From positions 1,178,001-1,242,000 of the forward strand of contig JBAJFG010000643.1 in assembly GCA_037903475.1 (NCBI GenBank): a stretch of 64,000 nt of DNA, in the 5' to 3' direction. The position numbers were made by a program, and so were the translations under genes. The notes beneath the pieces are model-generated. The model ran no database searches. It worked only from the letters and a program-made list of their open reading frames with translations, and had not been told where the DNA came from. Source of the stretch: Ancylostoma caninum (taxonomy: Eukaryota; Nematoda; Chromadorea; Rhabditida; Ancylostomatidae). How positions within the stretch are numbered: the first letter of the stretch is position 1; every line of letters begins with the position of its first letter. Below, in pieces: positions 14,044-26,400 of the stretch.

Positions 14044-15257
14044 AATATGGGATCGCCATTGGTAAGCACTGTGGTATTTTGCCTGTCACGAACTCATCGA
14101 CTGACTGGGTGAAAGAATAGGTTCTGCAGGAATACAGGCTTAGAAAAGGCTATGAAACAGAACTTAAAGGATGTCGAGATGTGACGCTCAGGAGGGAGGA
14201 AATCGTACGTAGCTTCCTAACGAAGGAAACCTAAAGCAATTAGCGAACAAAATCGGAAATTGGGTCGTAAACTGAGAGAAGAGCAGTCAAATTGCGTGAG
14301 AAGAAGATGAAGTAATTGCTGGTACGATGGGAATGGAGGTCGATCATTAGAGCGTAGATGGCGGGGGTCTAGAAATGCCACGAAAAAAGAACGATAATAG
14401 AAAGTCGGAAACTAAAAAAATCGTAAGAAAGTCGTGAAATGTAGTAAAAAAAAAAGGAGTGCATTAGAGCAATATTCACTTAGAATATGTCCTCCTGAGG
14501 CCAGGGCAAGAGGATCGGAAAAGAACGCCAGGATGAAAGGAACAGTTGCGCAACCGGAATAAAGGGGAGCCAAAACCTGTTGGTTTGTGTTGTGCTGTTG
14601 AAATAAAAGGTACCAGTTTGTCACAAGTTACAAGAGTAAAAGTAGTTTTTTTTTTCTGCAAGCTCGGAAATGGACGAGAGATTTTTTCAAAGATAAAGGT
14701 TTTAAGATCTACACAGTCCGCACATATAAACTTCTATAATTAAACCGGAAAAATTTAATAAACGGTAATATTTTAGCTATTTGTAGAAGAAAGCCAGAAT
14801 TGCAAGAACCAACTAGTAGCTGAGACTTACCTTTCGCTACAATTTGGTTCATATAAATTTTCTAAAACGGTCCAGTGCTTTTGTTGTCCATTTCAAGCCA
14901 CCTTCTGTTCGGAGAAAGTCCATAAGTAAAATGTATTGAGAAACAGAGTCACGAAAACTTTTGTATTGTTCTGTTTCTTTTTTCGAAATTCAAATAGACA
15001 CCTAAAAAGTCACGCGGATTAGCACGCAGTTTTCCAGTGAAACAGGTCTTCCTTGATCCATCAAAACTGGGTCACTTCCAGAAAAATTTGGGACTAAAAA
15101 TTAGGTGGAAACAAGCGAGAACTTTATAGAATGATGCACTCAGGCAAGATCGCCGTATCGTCCAAGGATAGAAGCTTAACACCGGTACATTGTGTATATT
15201 GTCTTTGTGGATGCTGTGCTTTTACTTCCAACGTAGGGGAAAAAGGGGGATGTAAAC
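14044..15257. other. No supported gene
   Basis: A minus-strand mini-exon at 14834-14864 sits between a TTTTAG acceptor and a GTAAGT donor and joins in phase to a short stop-terminated piece near 14725, but the product is too short to trust. Otherwise nothing is visible. Confidence 0.35.
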
Positions 15258-15402
15258 TTGTGCTATAGCCTTACGTTGTGAATAAAAGCTGTGGGTGGAA
15301 TGTAAGAAGGTTAAAGAATAAAGATACAAAAAAATGGAGAATAAGAGGTAAAGGAATTTTTCCTGGTCAATGGTTACCCTAGTTGAAGTCCAACGTGATT
15401 TA
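15258..15402 (+). repeat. Direct repeat, copy 1 (about 145 bp)
   Basis: This block and 16178-16320 share the order of several words, including GGGTGGAATGTAAGAAG, a GATA-AGAGGT-AAGGAATTTT stretch and CCTGGTCAATGGTTACCCTA followed by GTTGAAGTC. The copies differ by scattered substitutions. Either a segmental duplication of about 0.9 kb periodicity or two insertions of one repeat would explain it. Confidence 0.7.
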
Positions 15403-16177
15403 GCCATTTTTTAATCCTCAGAAACAGCAAAATCCAAAGGTATGATACTGTACAGCCTACAAAACACCGACACAGGATTTCTCATATTTTTATGGAGGAA
15501 TATTAACCCTACTAAGTAGTTAGCTAGGTAAAGATAAACAATATTTCGTAAGAAAATCGGCTAAACGTCATGTTTATTCCATCGGGGAGAGATCGAAAAT
15601 GGGAGAATAGAGGGGTTGGTAGGAGTATAAGAAAAGGCCTAGTTACATAAAAAAAAGGGAACGGGAAGGAATTCTGCAAACAAATCCGTGAGGAAATTGA
15701 ATTTATTTTCTAGTTGCAAATGATTACTATTAAAAACCAAAAGTATTAGAACTATGCTACTGAAGAACCAAAAGTAGTATTTGCCACTAAAACAACACAA
15801 AATTCCTTCAACCTCACTTGTAGAGAGCAGTAAAAAACTCAAAGATGTACTTTTTCGGGGAGGACTGTATGGGAATTACGAAAATATGGGTGAAAAATGC
15901 TCGGATAAATTTTTCGAGCATAGGTGACCCTGACCAGAGTCAATAGGGTCAATAGTCATTTGCCTCACCTCAATTGGTCAACACATTCGTTAGGGAGAAC
16001 GAGTGAGCAAAAAATGCACCACTGAGGAAGTCACTAAGTGCTTGAATATGACTCATAGGCAGGAAAAATGCACTGTGACCCTAATAAGGGATTCGGACGA
16101 AGACAGAGCCAGTGGAATGTTCAATCCGGAGAAGCAAAGAATGATCCAAGGATATTCAGGAATAAAAAAATTTATAA

Positions 16178-16320
16178 TTATGCTATGGGACTGCAACGTG
16201 GATAAAAAAGTTTCGGGTGGAATGTAAGAAGATCAAGGACTAAAGATTCAAGAAAAAAAGCGACGATAAGAGGTGAAGGAATTTTCCCTGGTCAATGGTT
16301 ACCCTAGTTGAAGTCACGAA
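16178..16320 (+). repeat. Direct repeat, copy 2 (about 145 bp)
   Basis: Diverged second copy of 15258-15402, same orientation. The shared segment begins near TGCTAT and ends at GTTGAAGTC. Coding potential is absent in both copies. Confidence 0.7.
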
Positions 16321-17995
16321 GTGGCTGTCCACGCTATTTGATCTGCTCAGCAGTTATTTACTACATTTGTTTGTTTAATTTTCGTTCACGCAAGATGCTC
16401 ATAACGGAGTACTGAGTACACAAAGTTCCCGGACACGGTCACCCGAATTGTTGACCTAATCTGCAGAAGTGGTCTCGCCTTTTTACGGTTGTAGCACAGC
16501 TCAGTGCTCCACAGGCGGCTCCTGTAAGTTCTAAGGGTTGGGTCCCATTCATTGGCACGCGTATATCATTTATTTATCTATTTATTTATTATTTATTATT
16601 ATACACAGTGCCAAGGCACAATGCTTGCCTTCGACACGAAGGTAATAAACGAGAGAATTTCCAGAAAATATTACCAGTACAAGGGTATTTTTTCTCGGAC
16701 TCCTGGGGAAGAGCGGCCCTTTTATTTGGGTTCCACAGGTCAGTGAGATCTTCCTTTTGGCGAGAACTGTTCCCCGGCAGAAATCACAGCCTGCCGGATA
16801 TTCGAGAAGAACTTGAAGGATGGAAAGGCTAGAAATCATTCGAGTTTTGGCAATACGTGTAGCTTTTATTCTATTTCCCACAGTTTTGGTGGAGTTTTCG
16901 GACCCTCGGTTGAAAGGATAAAGAGGTCAGCATTAGTAAACCCTGTGAAGGAATACATTACATCCTTGGATGTACAGATGAATAATCATTTCCTGAAAAA
17001 AAAATTAGCTTGTATTCATATCAATGAACAGAAGTTGTTCCAAGAAAGCACATGAAAAATAGAAGTCCTGACTTGACTCACGACCATTCTCAGTGGGTCC
17101 ATGAATTTTGGAAACAATCAGAGTTCAGTTAGGCCTCTAAGCAGTACGGCCCATATTTATGAGAAGGGTGCTGGGCCAGTCCGAACCCATAACACAAGGC
17201 ACATTTCATGGATCTGGATCGGAGTATTCACACCATGTCAAGCGATTACAATAACCGCAGCAGCGACGCATATCACGAGGCAATAAGAATGGCCGAATAG
17301 CACATGTCCGAAGTAGCTGTGCAGCGCCGGCGGAATGGCCCGATATCGGCTCAATGGGGCGCCCAATGGCGTCTGGTCACCGCTTGAATTGTTATGTAAA
17401 TGAGCGGTCACAAAACGGGTGACGGAGATGGTGGGGTGGTAAAGGCGAGGGGCGAGTTCGCCACCTGGAAGAAGGCGCCACTCGCCCCGAGAGCTGGCTG
17501 AGTAGCGAGAAATTAGGAAAATTAGTCCCACTTGGGCAAAATCAGCTGACATTAAAGAGATCGCTTTGGCAATAAATAAGCAGAACGTATGCTAGGACAG
17601 GGTGTTCTGAGGTTATCAGGAGCCATGCATGAGCTTAGGAATTTCCAGAGAAATAAAATGCTGAAAATGAACCAGCATGCAGGAAAAATCCAGGAGAAAA
17701 CTGAGATTTCATATCAATTTTCAATAACAACACTAATTTCAGAAGCTGTCCCACAAAAACTAAATAAATAACCAGATAAATAATAAACTAAATGAATGGG
17801 AAATTTCCTGAACTTTCCGTAATCTCTCCCTTATACTCTGCCACGTACTATGAACGTAAGTTCTAGAAATTTTTTTTGCAAAGATTTTTGGTCAAGCACT
17901 AACTTTTAGCAGCCTTGGAGGCACTATTACCAATATTTTAAGGTCCAAGAAGTTCTTGGTCTTCTTTGAGTACACGCTTTTTTCACACACACCCG
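16321..17995. other. Intergenic with exon-like pieces and a GC-rich block
   Basis: The plus-strand segment 16882-17055 follows a TTTCCCACAG acceptor and reads 57 codons to a TGA, with credible protein composition. Plus 17589-17771 reads 60 codons and ends close to AATAAA-like sequence. They are not in matching phase and are unrecognised. The block 17250-17540 is GC-rich and includes TTATGTAAATGAG, a POU-like octamer context. Confidence 0.35.
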
Positions 17996-18407
17996 CTACC
18001 CTGTTATTACCCGGGAGTATATTGCAAAACATTATTAGATCAAATTTCCGTCGTCAACGGGAGAGGGAATCTAGACCAACGTTCCGATTTCTAACCTTAC
18101 TGTTAGGTATTCCGTCATAGAGGAACCCCATTACCAGGGTCATAAGCTTCTTAATGAAGCTATTTTGCACCGCCTCTAGTCTAGCAATGGTTCTGCACAT
18201 TTGTGGATTGAAAAAAAGGTGTATGGACCTCAACATGAGGATAGCAACAGTTTTCGCTAGGGCAGGAGTCCCACTTATATTTCTGCCTAATCCAGGAAGT
18301 AGAAGATAGTTTCGATTGTGTGGACCTAAGCTCGTTGCTGAGCAAGTCCTAATGATCACCTCAACGATGTTTAAAAGAGAGTCCGGAAGTAAATTAGAGA
18401 AATTCAT
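17996..18407 (-). pseudogene. Non-LTR retrotransposon (CR1-like) reverse transcriptase C-terminal fragment
   Basis: Minus-strand translation contains RLEAVQNSFIKKL, then a Y-D-G-I-P segment, GLDSL, and after a frame change RRRKFDLIMFCNILPG. This order (VQ-x-F-T/I-K-K-L, then R-x-x-x-GL-x-SL, then RR-x-x-DL) is the signature at the C-terminal end of CR1/Jockey-type reverse transcriptases. The upstream catalytic domain is missing and the frame is broken near 18054, so it is a dead fragment. A second related fragment lies at 20490-20920. Confidence 0.75.
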
Positions 18408-18906
18408 GCAAAAAAGCCCGTTGGGAGGTCTGTTTGAAGAAGTCGTACAGAATTAAGAACACGGATCATTAAGCCTCCCAGAGGCCGAAAGAATAAGAGA
18501 GAATTAACGATGTCACAACATCCATGTTTGATTTAATCAAACAATATAGGGCGGCGTCGCCTTTGGGAAGAATTCCCAACTAAAGCACCCGTCTCAAGAA
18601 TGCACAGTGAAAGTCGCGGGGAACAAAGAAAAAAAAATAACTTTTGAGGTCGAGAAACTACTTTTAAAAAGGACCAGAGCTGTAAGTAAATATAGCATCA
18701 ACAAAAAAAACAAATAAATGAATATACGTCACCCTATTCTTTCTGATGAAATGTGACCTTCTAAGGATGCAACACCTGTCTTCCTTACACATTTTGTGTT
18801 TTCTCTTCGCAATGATTTTTATTTATTTTTTATGAAGGGGATTCAGTCATAAAGCTTTATTCAAGCGATTAAAGGCCGATAATCCAAAATAAAATTGTCT
18901 TCAAGG

Positions 18907-20064
18907 TTAGTGTATGATGCAGAGACCGTTATCACAGTCCGAGTCGGGGAAAGTGGTGCAGTCGTCGCCGGTTCTGCAAGCTTCACCCTTCTCAAAAATT
19001 AGGGGGTTCTCCACGGTGTGGCTAAAATATTTCTGATTTGTTAAAGATTGAAAAAGACCACTAACTGCTCTAGGTTTCCACAGTACAGGTTCAGGTACTA
19101 CATTTTGGATAACAAGTTAAGGGGGAAGGTATAGACGTTAAGTCTTCATTAAAATGCTATTATTTTAATGATATAGAATGTAAAGCTCACCACTTATCGT
19201 AGAAGCAGGTAGCAAAAAAGTCTCTGCCACATCTTTTGATTGAACATCCAACCTTTGTAGTGTCTGCATTTGCCATCTAAACACGCTATTTTACGCATTA
19301 TTGCACATTCGCCACAGTAATACTGCTCTCCAACCACTCACATTGGCGAAGGGGCAGAATCTCTCCTCGTATCCATTGGTCGGATCATTCTTGCCAAAGA
19401 ATTTCACTGGGCTCACCCAGTTAAGCACGGCGATCTGCGCGTAGAGGTCATCAGAGAGGGAAGGTGATCCAGATAGCCTGGAAAAAGGCTGAATTTCCAT
19501 GCAAAGAGAATAAATAGTTCGGATTCTATTCCTTACGCCATCATATTTCGACCATCTTCTCCTCCAGGACCCTGTTCCAGGGAACAACTGGCCACGGACT
19601 GCTGGGCTTTGCGCTCGAGCTCGCAGTCCCAGCTCTGAAATTACCTTTTTTGCAGAAATTGTAGATGTTTTATTGCAGCAGGCAGGTAAATTTGAGTATA
19701 TAAAAGGAGGCACTTACCAGGGCATACATGTTTTTAGCCGGGCCTATGGCCGGATACCCTTCCCTGTTCTCGTATCTTCCGAAGGCTACTTTTCGACGAA
19801 GGTCATTATGACCATCGAGGAAAATACTTCTCTGTCCGTCACTCATGGTCAGGTCCGAGGGGCAAGAGAATTCTGAAATGAAATTCAGGTAGAATAGGGC
19901 CTACTTTAGTGATGATAACGTAGCTGAGAAGAACCGTGAGTGGTAACCCACCAGCCAGAGCATAATGTCCCAGGAGAGCCTGAATTGTCTCACATAATTA
20001 TTTCATTATCGAAAGGTGCTGACAAAGAAGTACTTACCAAGGTGCCAATTAATGCTGTTAGCAT
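18907..20064 (-). CDS. Secreted SCP/TAPS (CAP superfamily, ASP-like) protein
   Basis: Seven exons: 20038-20064, 19952-19979, 19718-19872, 19537-19634, 19342-19477, 19191-19276, 18907-19021. All introns are GT-AG and phases agree, giving 214 residues. The start yields an 18-residue signal peptide (MLTALIGTLALLGHYALA). Mature protein begins EFSCPSDLTMSDGQRSIFL and keeps the CAP helix GHNDLRRKVA. Next come a cysteine-bearing SWDCELE segment, KVGCSIKRC and CFYDKC. The C-terminal hinge, GEACRTGDDC ... SDCDNGLC, is characteristic of hookworm ASPs. The usual GHYTQMVW-type CAP1 motif is degenerate (FCPFANMANADTTKVGC), with its histidine and tryptophan absent. Secreted and probably extracellular; members are abundant in strongylid secretions. 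The exact role is unknown. Flanked by reverse transcriptase debris on both sides. Confidence 0.9.
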
Positions 20065-20489
20065 TGTAGTCTTGGATGGATGTATAATATGTGACAGGTG
20101 CATTTATCAGCTATATTTATATCGAATGCGGCAGATGGCATGGTTTTAAAAACGCGTCCTTTCCACATGCCAGCCGCGGAAAGTATGAAAACATTTCATT
20201 AGCCGTGAAGCATCTCTCGTTCTTTTGTTGGCAGTAGTCTTAGAGGTTGGTGGATATTTAAATTTGAAAAAAAAAGCTTAGTATGGTACATGGTAATAAT
20301 TTATTACGCTGCTTCAGGCATACGTGGGAAATTGGAAAATAAAACGACGTTACAGAAAAGACCACGAACATAGAAACCAAACTCAACAACGCAACATTTG
20401 ACGGTTACATTCAATAAAACTAATAGGTCAGCAATTGTTTGGAAACTATGCGTTTAAAAGCGATGAAGTTGGAAGTGGAGGGAGTACAA

Positions 20490-20920
20490 CTATGTATATC
20501 TCAATGATAAGTAAGAAAAACCAGCTAGGCATGTAAAACCTACCAGTCTAATTGTTGTTTTTGGACCTGCACATAAAATCTTCTCCGAACTGTCTCTGGT
20601 TTTTAACTGAACAATCTTGAAAAACTTACTGAGTTCAACCCTGAGCATACCACATAACATTTCGTAAGGTGTATAAACATCTAACACTTTCTTTCTCGAT
20701 TCTAATATATGGATCCCGTAGTAAGCATTCCTTATCCTCGCTCCATGTATTCCAGAGTACAAAAAACCCCTCAGTCCTCATCAGCATCTTTCTTGTAGAG
20801 TTATTCTGAATCCACTCAAGCAAGTATATGTCTTTTTTTTTCTGTGGGGATGGAAAAACACAGCACCGAACTCAACTATGGGTCTGACATATGTTTTATA
20901 TGCTCTCAAAAGAATGTACC
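20490..20920 (-). pseudogene. Second CR1-like reverse transcriptase C-terminal fragment
   Basis: On the minus strand the region just before 20870 reads LLRAYKTYVRPIVEFGA, the conserved segment just C-terminal to the polymerase core of CR1-type elements. Downstream are LEWIQNNSTRKML and, in another frame, RIRNAYYGIHILESRKKVLD with the family's GL-x-x-LE-x-RR pattern. Frames change at least twice, so the copy is inactive. It resembles the fragment at 17996-18407 and may belong to the same family. Confidence 0.8.
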
Positions 20921-21952
20921 TATCTTTGAAGATAGACCTCTAAAGATTTTGTACCTAAGTAAGTAATAAGATTTGTTTAGTATAACAGATGCGCGTTGTT
21001 TCTCTTCAACTGCCTAATTCCCGCGCTTACCGGCAGTTCGAGCTACCCCGACCAACCTAGCCTACACTACAAAAACCCCGTGAAACTTTGGCTCTCACTT
21101 CTTGTGGAACTCTTTAATTTTAGAAAAAAAAACGGCAGAATTTGCCCTCAACCCTTTAGTTATGAATCTGAAAGCATGTCATGCCTTGTCCTACTCCATC
21201 CTTTCATGATGAATTTCAAAGGCTTCTAGAAGCTTCCAGCTTCTACATAACCATATGCTCCATATGTGGTGTAAAAGTAGAGTTTCCGAGGGGTATGTCA
21301 GGCTTAGCACGATTGCATTATTACACTCTACAATTTCACGCACACATGCAGCAAGTACATTCGCGAAGTGACAAAACCATCCGTATTGCACATGTGTGCA
21401 TAGCTTATGACATTTTCATTGATATTAAAAAAGCAAACACCGACAGCTCAGTGAAAATGCTATTCATTCTGATGACAAATACACTGAAGAAATCTTTAGC
21501 TGCATTATTATACTAGAGCTTTTTGATCGGGAAAAATTGGCAAAATCAATAGATCGATAAGTTTCCACCAAATTGGTATCGTATTTTTTTTCGTGAGCCT
21601 TGTAGCTTTTTTTTCGCAAACTTTGTGCCTAACAAATAGTGTGCTCCAAAGGTCAGCATATGTATCTACTAATTTCTATTATGTTATAGTTATTCCACCC
21701 ACTTCATTATTTTGTGGATGAACATTATAGTAGAAAACCTCTGGATTCGCCCAAGCAGAATAAGTTCAGCTTTATTTCTAAATTGTTGCCCTAGATTTAG
21801 AGAATGAATAGCAAGTAGGCTCATATAATTGAGTTTATTGCCTGTTTTAGGTATTTCTGTCTTCGATCTTTTTGCATTTTTGTTCCTGATGGTGCACCAT
21901 GAGTGTATAAATAAGTAAAAATAAGATGAAATCTATTGACATATGTACATAA

Positions 21953-21964
21953 CAGTGGCGGACG

Positions 21965-21997
<33 letters not shown>

Positions 21998-22249
21998 CCC
22001 CCCCCCCCCCCCGAGAATGGGTCGCCAAATTTTCGAAATTACTTTACAATACAAATAAAAATCTTGTGTTAGTTTATTTTTAATTGTTTATTTTTATTAT
22101 TATTTTTAATATATTTTTTATTTATTGTTTATCATTATAATTAATATTATTATTAATTTTATTTTCCGTCTGGGTCCCCAAAACGGCGGAGACCCCACTT
22201 TTCTTCCCACGCCCCCCCCCCTCCCGCCCACTTTCTGCGTCCGCCACTG
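21953..22249. mobile_element. MITE with CAGTGGCGGACGCAG ends, copy B
   Basis: This 297-bp copy has perfect 15-bp inverted ends (CAGTGGCGGACGCAG / CTGCGTCCGCCACTG). Immediately inside the left end is a run of 27 G, then CG, then 17 C, itself a long GC palindrome. The AT-rich core and the right block with AAACGGCGGAGACCCCACTT match copy A at 2124-2386. The cleaner ends suggest it is younger than copy A. The homopolymer length is likely unreliable in assembly. Confidence 0.85.
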
Positions 22250-23404
22250 GTACATAAAGTCTTTTACTGATAGAAAATAGAAAAAACTTGAATCCATGAG
22301 CAATCGGAAAGTCTATGTATATAAGAGAACTTGTGCATTTTCGACAATCAGACTGTGGAAAGATGTAGTCTAAAATTGCCATCGTGGTAGTACGTAACTG
22401 AATAAATGCTGGTCCCGTCAGGCCGCGCCGAAACGAGATGCGTCGCGTGCCAAGGGGACGTCTTAGGTGCCGTCAATTGTACGCAGATGTTGAAGTATTC
22501 AAATCCAGAACTACAAATACATGGTCAAAATGGGAAAATAATAAAAATTTCTGCTGCCAAACCAGTGTAAAAAGTATGTATTGTCACAAATCCAAGTGGA
22601 AGAATTAGACAAATAAACAATGGAAATATCAAAGAAAAGGAAAGCTTACTAATCAGAGAAGGATACTAGGCTGGTCTGACAGCCAGCAACGAGGTGTATA
22701 TCGGCATATGCAGTTTTTGATGCTGATCTCAAATTCGTTTCCCTTTCCTGCTGCAGAGTTCTCTATGAAGAGTTATGTGGCATAACTTCGGCTAGTCTAC
22801 ACCGGCAGTCTCTTCCGTTCTCCGAGTTATATTTTGCTAAAAATATGGCCGAAAACTATTTCAAGCTTGTCTACTTATTGGAATTGATTGGTGCTTGCAA
22901 AATTTCCTCAGATCCAGCTAAGTTCCCGCAATCTTTGAGCAGATTATATCCCAGAAGCCAAATTTCGGCTGCCTCGGGTAAGCTAGTAGCATGCCACGTA
23001 ACTCTTCATAGAGAGCTCCTTAGCAGGGAAGGAAAACACGGATTTGAATTCTGCATAATAAACCACACATACAGTATACATTTCGTTACTAGTTGTCGGG
23101 CCCCTCTAGCGTCCTTCCCTGGTAAGGAAAATACTAAAAGTGGTGGTATACCCTACATATTAAGTAGCATAGCCGAAGTATCACCCAGAATTTGCAAACC
23201 TTCACATTGAAAGTCGCTTGACATACGTAAAAGTAAATTTACGAGCTATACACGAATTCCGAGCGTATCCGTGACCACCGCGGGTGTTCCTTGTTGTGAT
23301 AGGTGAACAAACAGTGTTCACCAAATCAGTAGTGTTTGCAGCGGCCAGAGCTCATGGCCACGTAGCCAGTCACACGTCATTTCTTTGCGATTTTCTCGAA
23401 AATC
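22250..23404. other. No supported gene
   Basis: A 121-codon open frame on the plus strand at 22848-23210 is uninterrupted but matches nothing I know and lacks clear splice or start context. The first exon of the EB-module gene begins at 23405, so promoter elements may lie here; none is distinctive. Confidence 0.35.
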
Positions 23405-26400
23405 ATGCTAACCTGTGTATTTTTGCTACTTGTAGGTAGGTGTGGAATTAAATTTTGAAAAAAAACCTCTCCTTCATTCCATGAATTCTGTTATAACATT
23501 GATTTCTTTTGGTTAAAATTGTGAATTCATTGGTTTTTTTAGTTAAAATTGTGAATGCTATACATTTATGATGGAATTTTTCAATTTTATCCATTCCTAT
23601 TTTTTCTTTTTTCCTTATTAAGGTCATCGGTAAAGCTAAAACCTAATTTTAACAAGCATCTGCATCAGTTCTGTTATATTCACGAAAATATTCAGCACTG
23701 TCAGCATATTCGGATAAGGCGAAAGGCGAGGATGGTGCCGGATACAATGTCACTTTTTCAGGCAATCTTACGGACCAAGCCTCTAAAAGTGAGAAGTTTT
23801 CGTTCAATGAATGATAATCTTTGTGTAGATATATAACATGGCGTCGTAGAGTGAAACTTAATTGGTCATTCCTAAATGGGGGGGGGGGAATCCCGAAAAT
23901 TTCCATGGATTACTCCATATTTTTTGTCCACCAGTAGAAAACATGGAGTCGTTGTTGGCCGAAAATTCTTACATTCCTTTATACATAGGCGTAATTTCCA
24001 CTACGAGCTAAAGATTTTTCGAGAAAGTGATCGTTCTTCTCAGGGGTCTTCAGAGATCCTTTTTGTGGGTAAACCTCGCTGCATCGACGTTGTTTTTAAT
24101 TAAACTCCTTCTCGAGGAAGAAAGTGAGGAAACTCCTGTAAGAATCAGGACGTGCACGAAATTTAGTAATTCAATGTAGTTTATGCACAATTTCTTCAAT
24201 GTAAGTAGAATTTGTGTTGGAAGATATTAAAAATTTCAGCGGTAGATTCTGCGATTTTTGAACACCATTGCAATGAGGAACTATCGGAAGTGAGGTGTGA
24301 GGAAACTGGAAAGTGTTTATGTCCAGATTCCATGCAGAAACACTACGATGAAAGGGGAACAGGTAGGTGCAAGCGTCTGAATTTTCTCGAAAACCGTTTC
24401 CAGCTAGGAGAAATTGTCTTCATAGGTGTCAAGGTGGAAGGAGTCCTATTTCTTTTATGATAAAATTAGATAGTTGATCAAATCTTCGTCAGAAAATTTG
24501 AAATATTTTAGCACCTTCCCGAACCGATGCTGCACTCTCCAATGCTGCCTTCAAACTCGAAGCTGTGGAAAGATCAATCAAGAAAATGTTTTCCCGTAGG
24601 AATTACGCTCTCCGTGCCGCACAAACCATTGCTGGGATACCTCCAGGTAGAATACCCTTAGATCCTTTGCGCCTTTGTGCGCTAAGAATGCTATTCATGT
24701 CTTCTGACCCAGACTCATCATGCTTTTCTGACTCTGACTGTGCTGGCTATCCTCTTTCGTATTGCGACGGCGTCTGCAAATGTGCTCAGGGAACCCTGAA
24801 TGCAGGATCTACGTGTATTTCCGCTGGTCTGTGCCATTCTCCCAGTTGTTAACACCTTTCCCAAATGTGGTCCACCTCATCCCTGAAGCTTTCCAGCGCA
24901 ACAAACCGCAAGGACATGTCCGAAAGGGCAAACATACGTATCCGAAGCAGGGATATGCATGACAAGTACGTTGTAGTCTTCTAAATTCCCTAGCAAAGAC
25001 TAGAATTTTCCACTTTTTCTCCGTGGACCATGGAATTTTTTTGAAGAAATACTGATAATGAAAATTTCAGTTCAGCTCCCCGGTGAACCGTGTCAATACT
25101 CGCAACAGTGCGCCGCAGCAGAACCAGGAGCATATTGTTCAAGGCTAAAGTGATTATTGCTGCACTATTACACTAAAATATACTTACATCGATACATTGT
25201 TCTATACTATATTTCCTCACAATGGCGTTTAAAGATGCACATACAGTGGATGTCGATGGCGGTGGCCCATCCGCGGCCTTGAGAACGACGTCGCGCGACC
25301 GCGCCGCGCCCGCCGTGATCGATGTTTCCTGCTGCTTTTATGCTATTTCTAGCAGCTTTTCTACCCGATTTCAAGGATTCCCGACCAAATCCGGGAGAGA
25401 AGCACCTAGAAATGACACTCCGGCTACAGACGATACCAATGCCTGTGCGCGCGGCGCGGCCGCGCTGCGTGCTTGTTGAGGCCATGCTGTCATTGGCGTC
25501 CACTGTATGTGTGTGAGAAATCAACCATAACTGGTGTAATTATCTCAGTAAAGCTAAACTTTCAGATTTTTCGAAATTTCTCTAGATAATTAGGCGTGCC
25601 ACCATGGCTAGCGTCTCCCAGATACTCGATGATATAGAAATCTGCGAAACAAAAAATTCCTATCTTGTAAACCATGAAAATTTTCTAAGGTCTTTCTAAA
25701 CCGATGATATTTCTCTGGTTCACTCTTCTTTCCAGCCTCTTTATTCTAACTCAGTTCTGACTGTTATTTTCTGAAGTGGGTTCGGATGTGAATTCCCCAC
25801 AGATTTCCCACATTTTCATTCACCTTCGCTCAACTTATTGCTGGTCCTAGTTCTAAACAATACGATAATCCACAGAACAGCAGTAATCATTAATTATCCG
25901 AAAAAGTTAATGTACATTCACGGAATTTGAAGGGAAATTCCCTACAATTTTGTTCTGACAGAGTAATTAGATTACTCTAGGCCGATTTTTGAACAGATAC
26001 CTCAGCACACTTCTTGTAGGTGTGAGTGCACTCATGGAATGAGGCAGAGTGGTACCGGATGCGCATTCATTGATTATGAATGCAGCGAACGTGGGCTCGT
26101 TTTCATACCTGAAGTGGGCGAGTGTCGACCAGGTAAGCAAAAGCTTATGTGAGGAAGTTAAAAGGTTATTTTTTGCTCCTACAAGTGTGTACAATTTCAG
26201 TGCTTCGTCCCGGCAGCCCAGGATGCTCCCATAGCCTGCAATGCTCGCAAGCTTTTCCAGAAGCGAGATGCATTCAGCAGATTTGTACCTGTCCATCACA
26301 TCTTCCTTCAGCTGTCGATGGTACTTGCGCTGAACGCTGTGCTGTTGGACAGGTGTATTCAGGTGTCGCTGGGCAATGCTTGCCAAGTAAGCTGTCGTAT

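Noticed and set aside
17238..17552. 104-codon minus ORF in a GC-rich block
   Set aside because: No start context, splice sites or motifs; likely a shadow of GC-rich noncoding sequence.
25207..25524. Long ORFs on both strands in the GC-rich block
   Set aside because: They come from a palindromic, stop-poor GC-rich element within an intron; no protein features.
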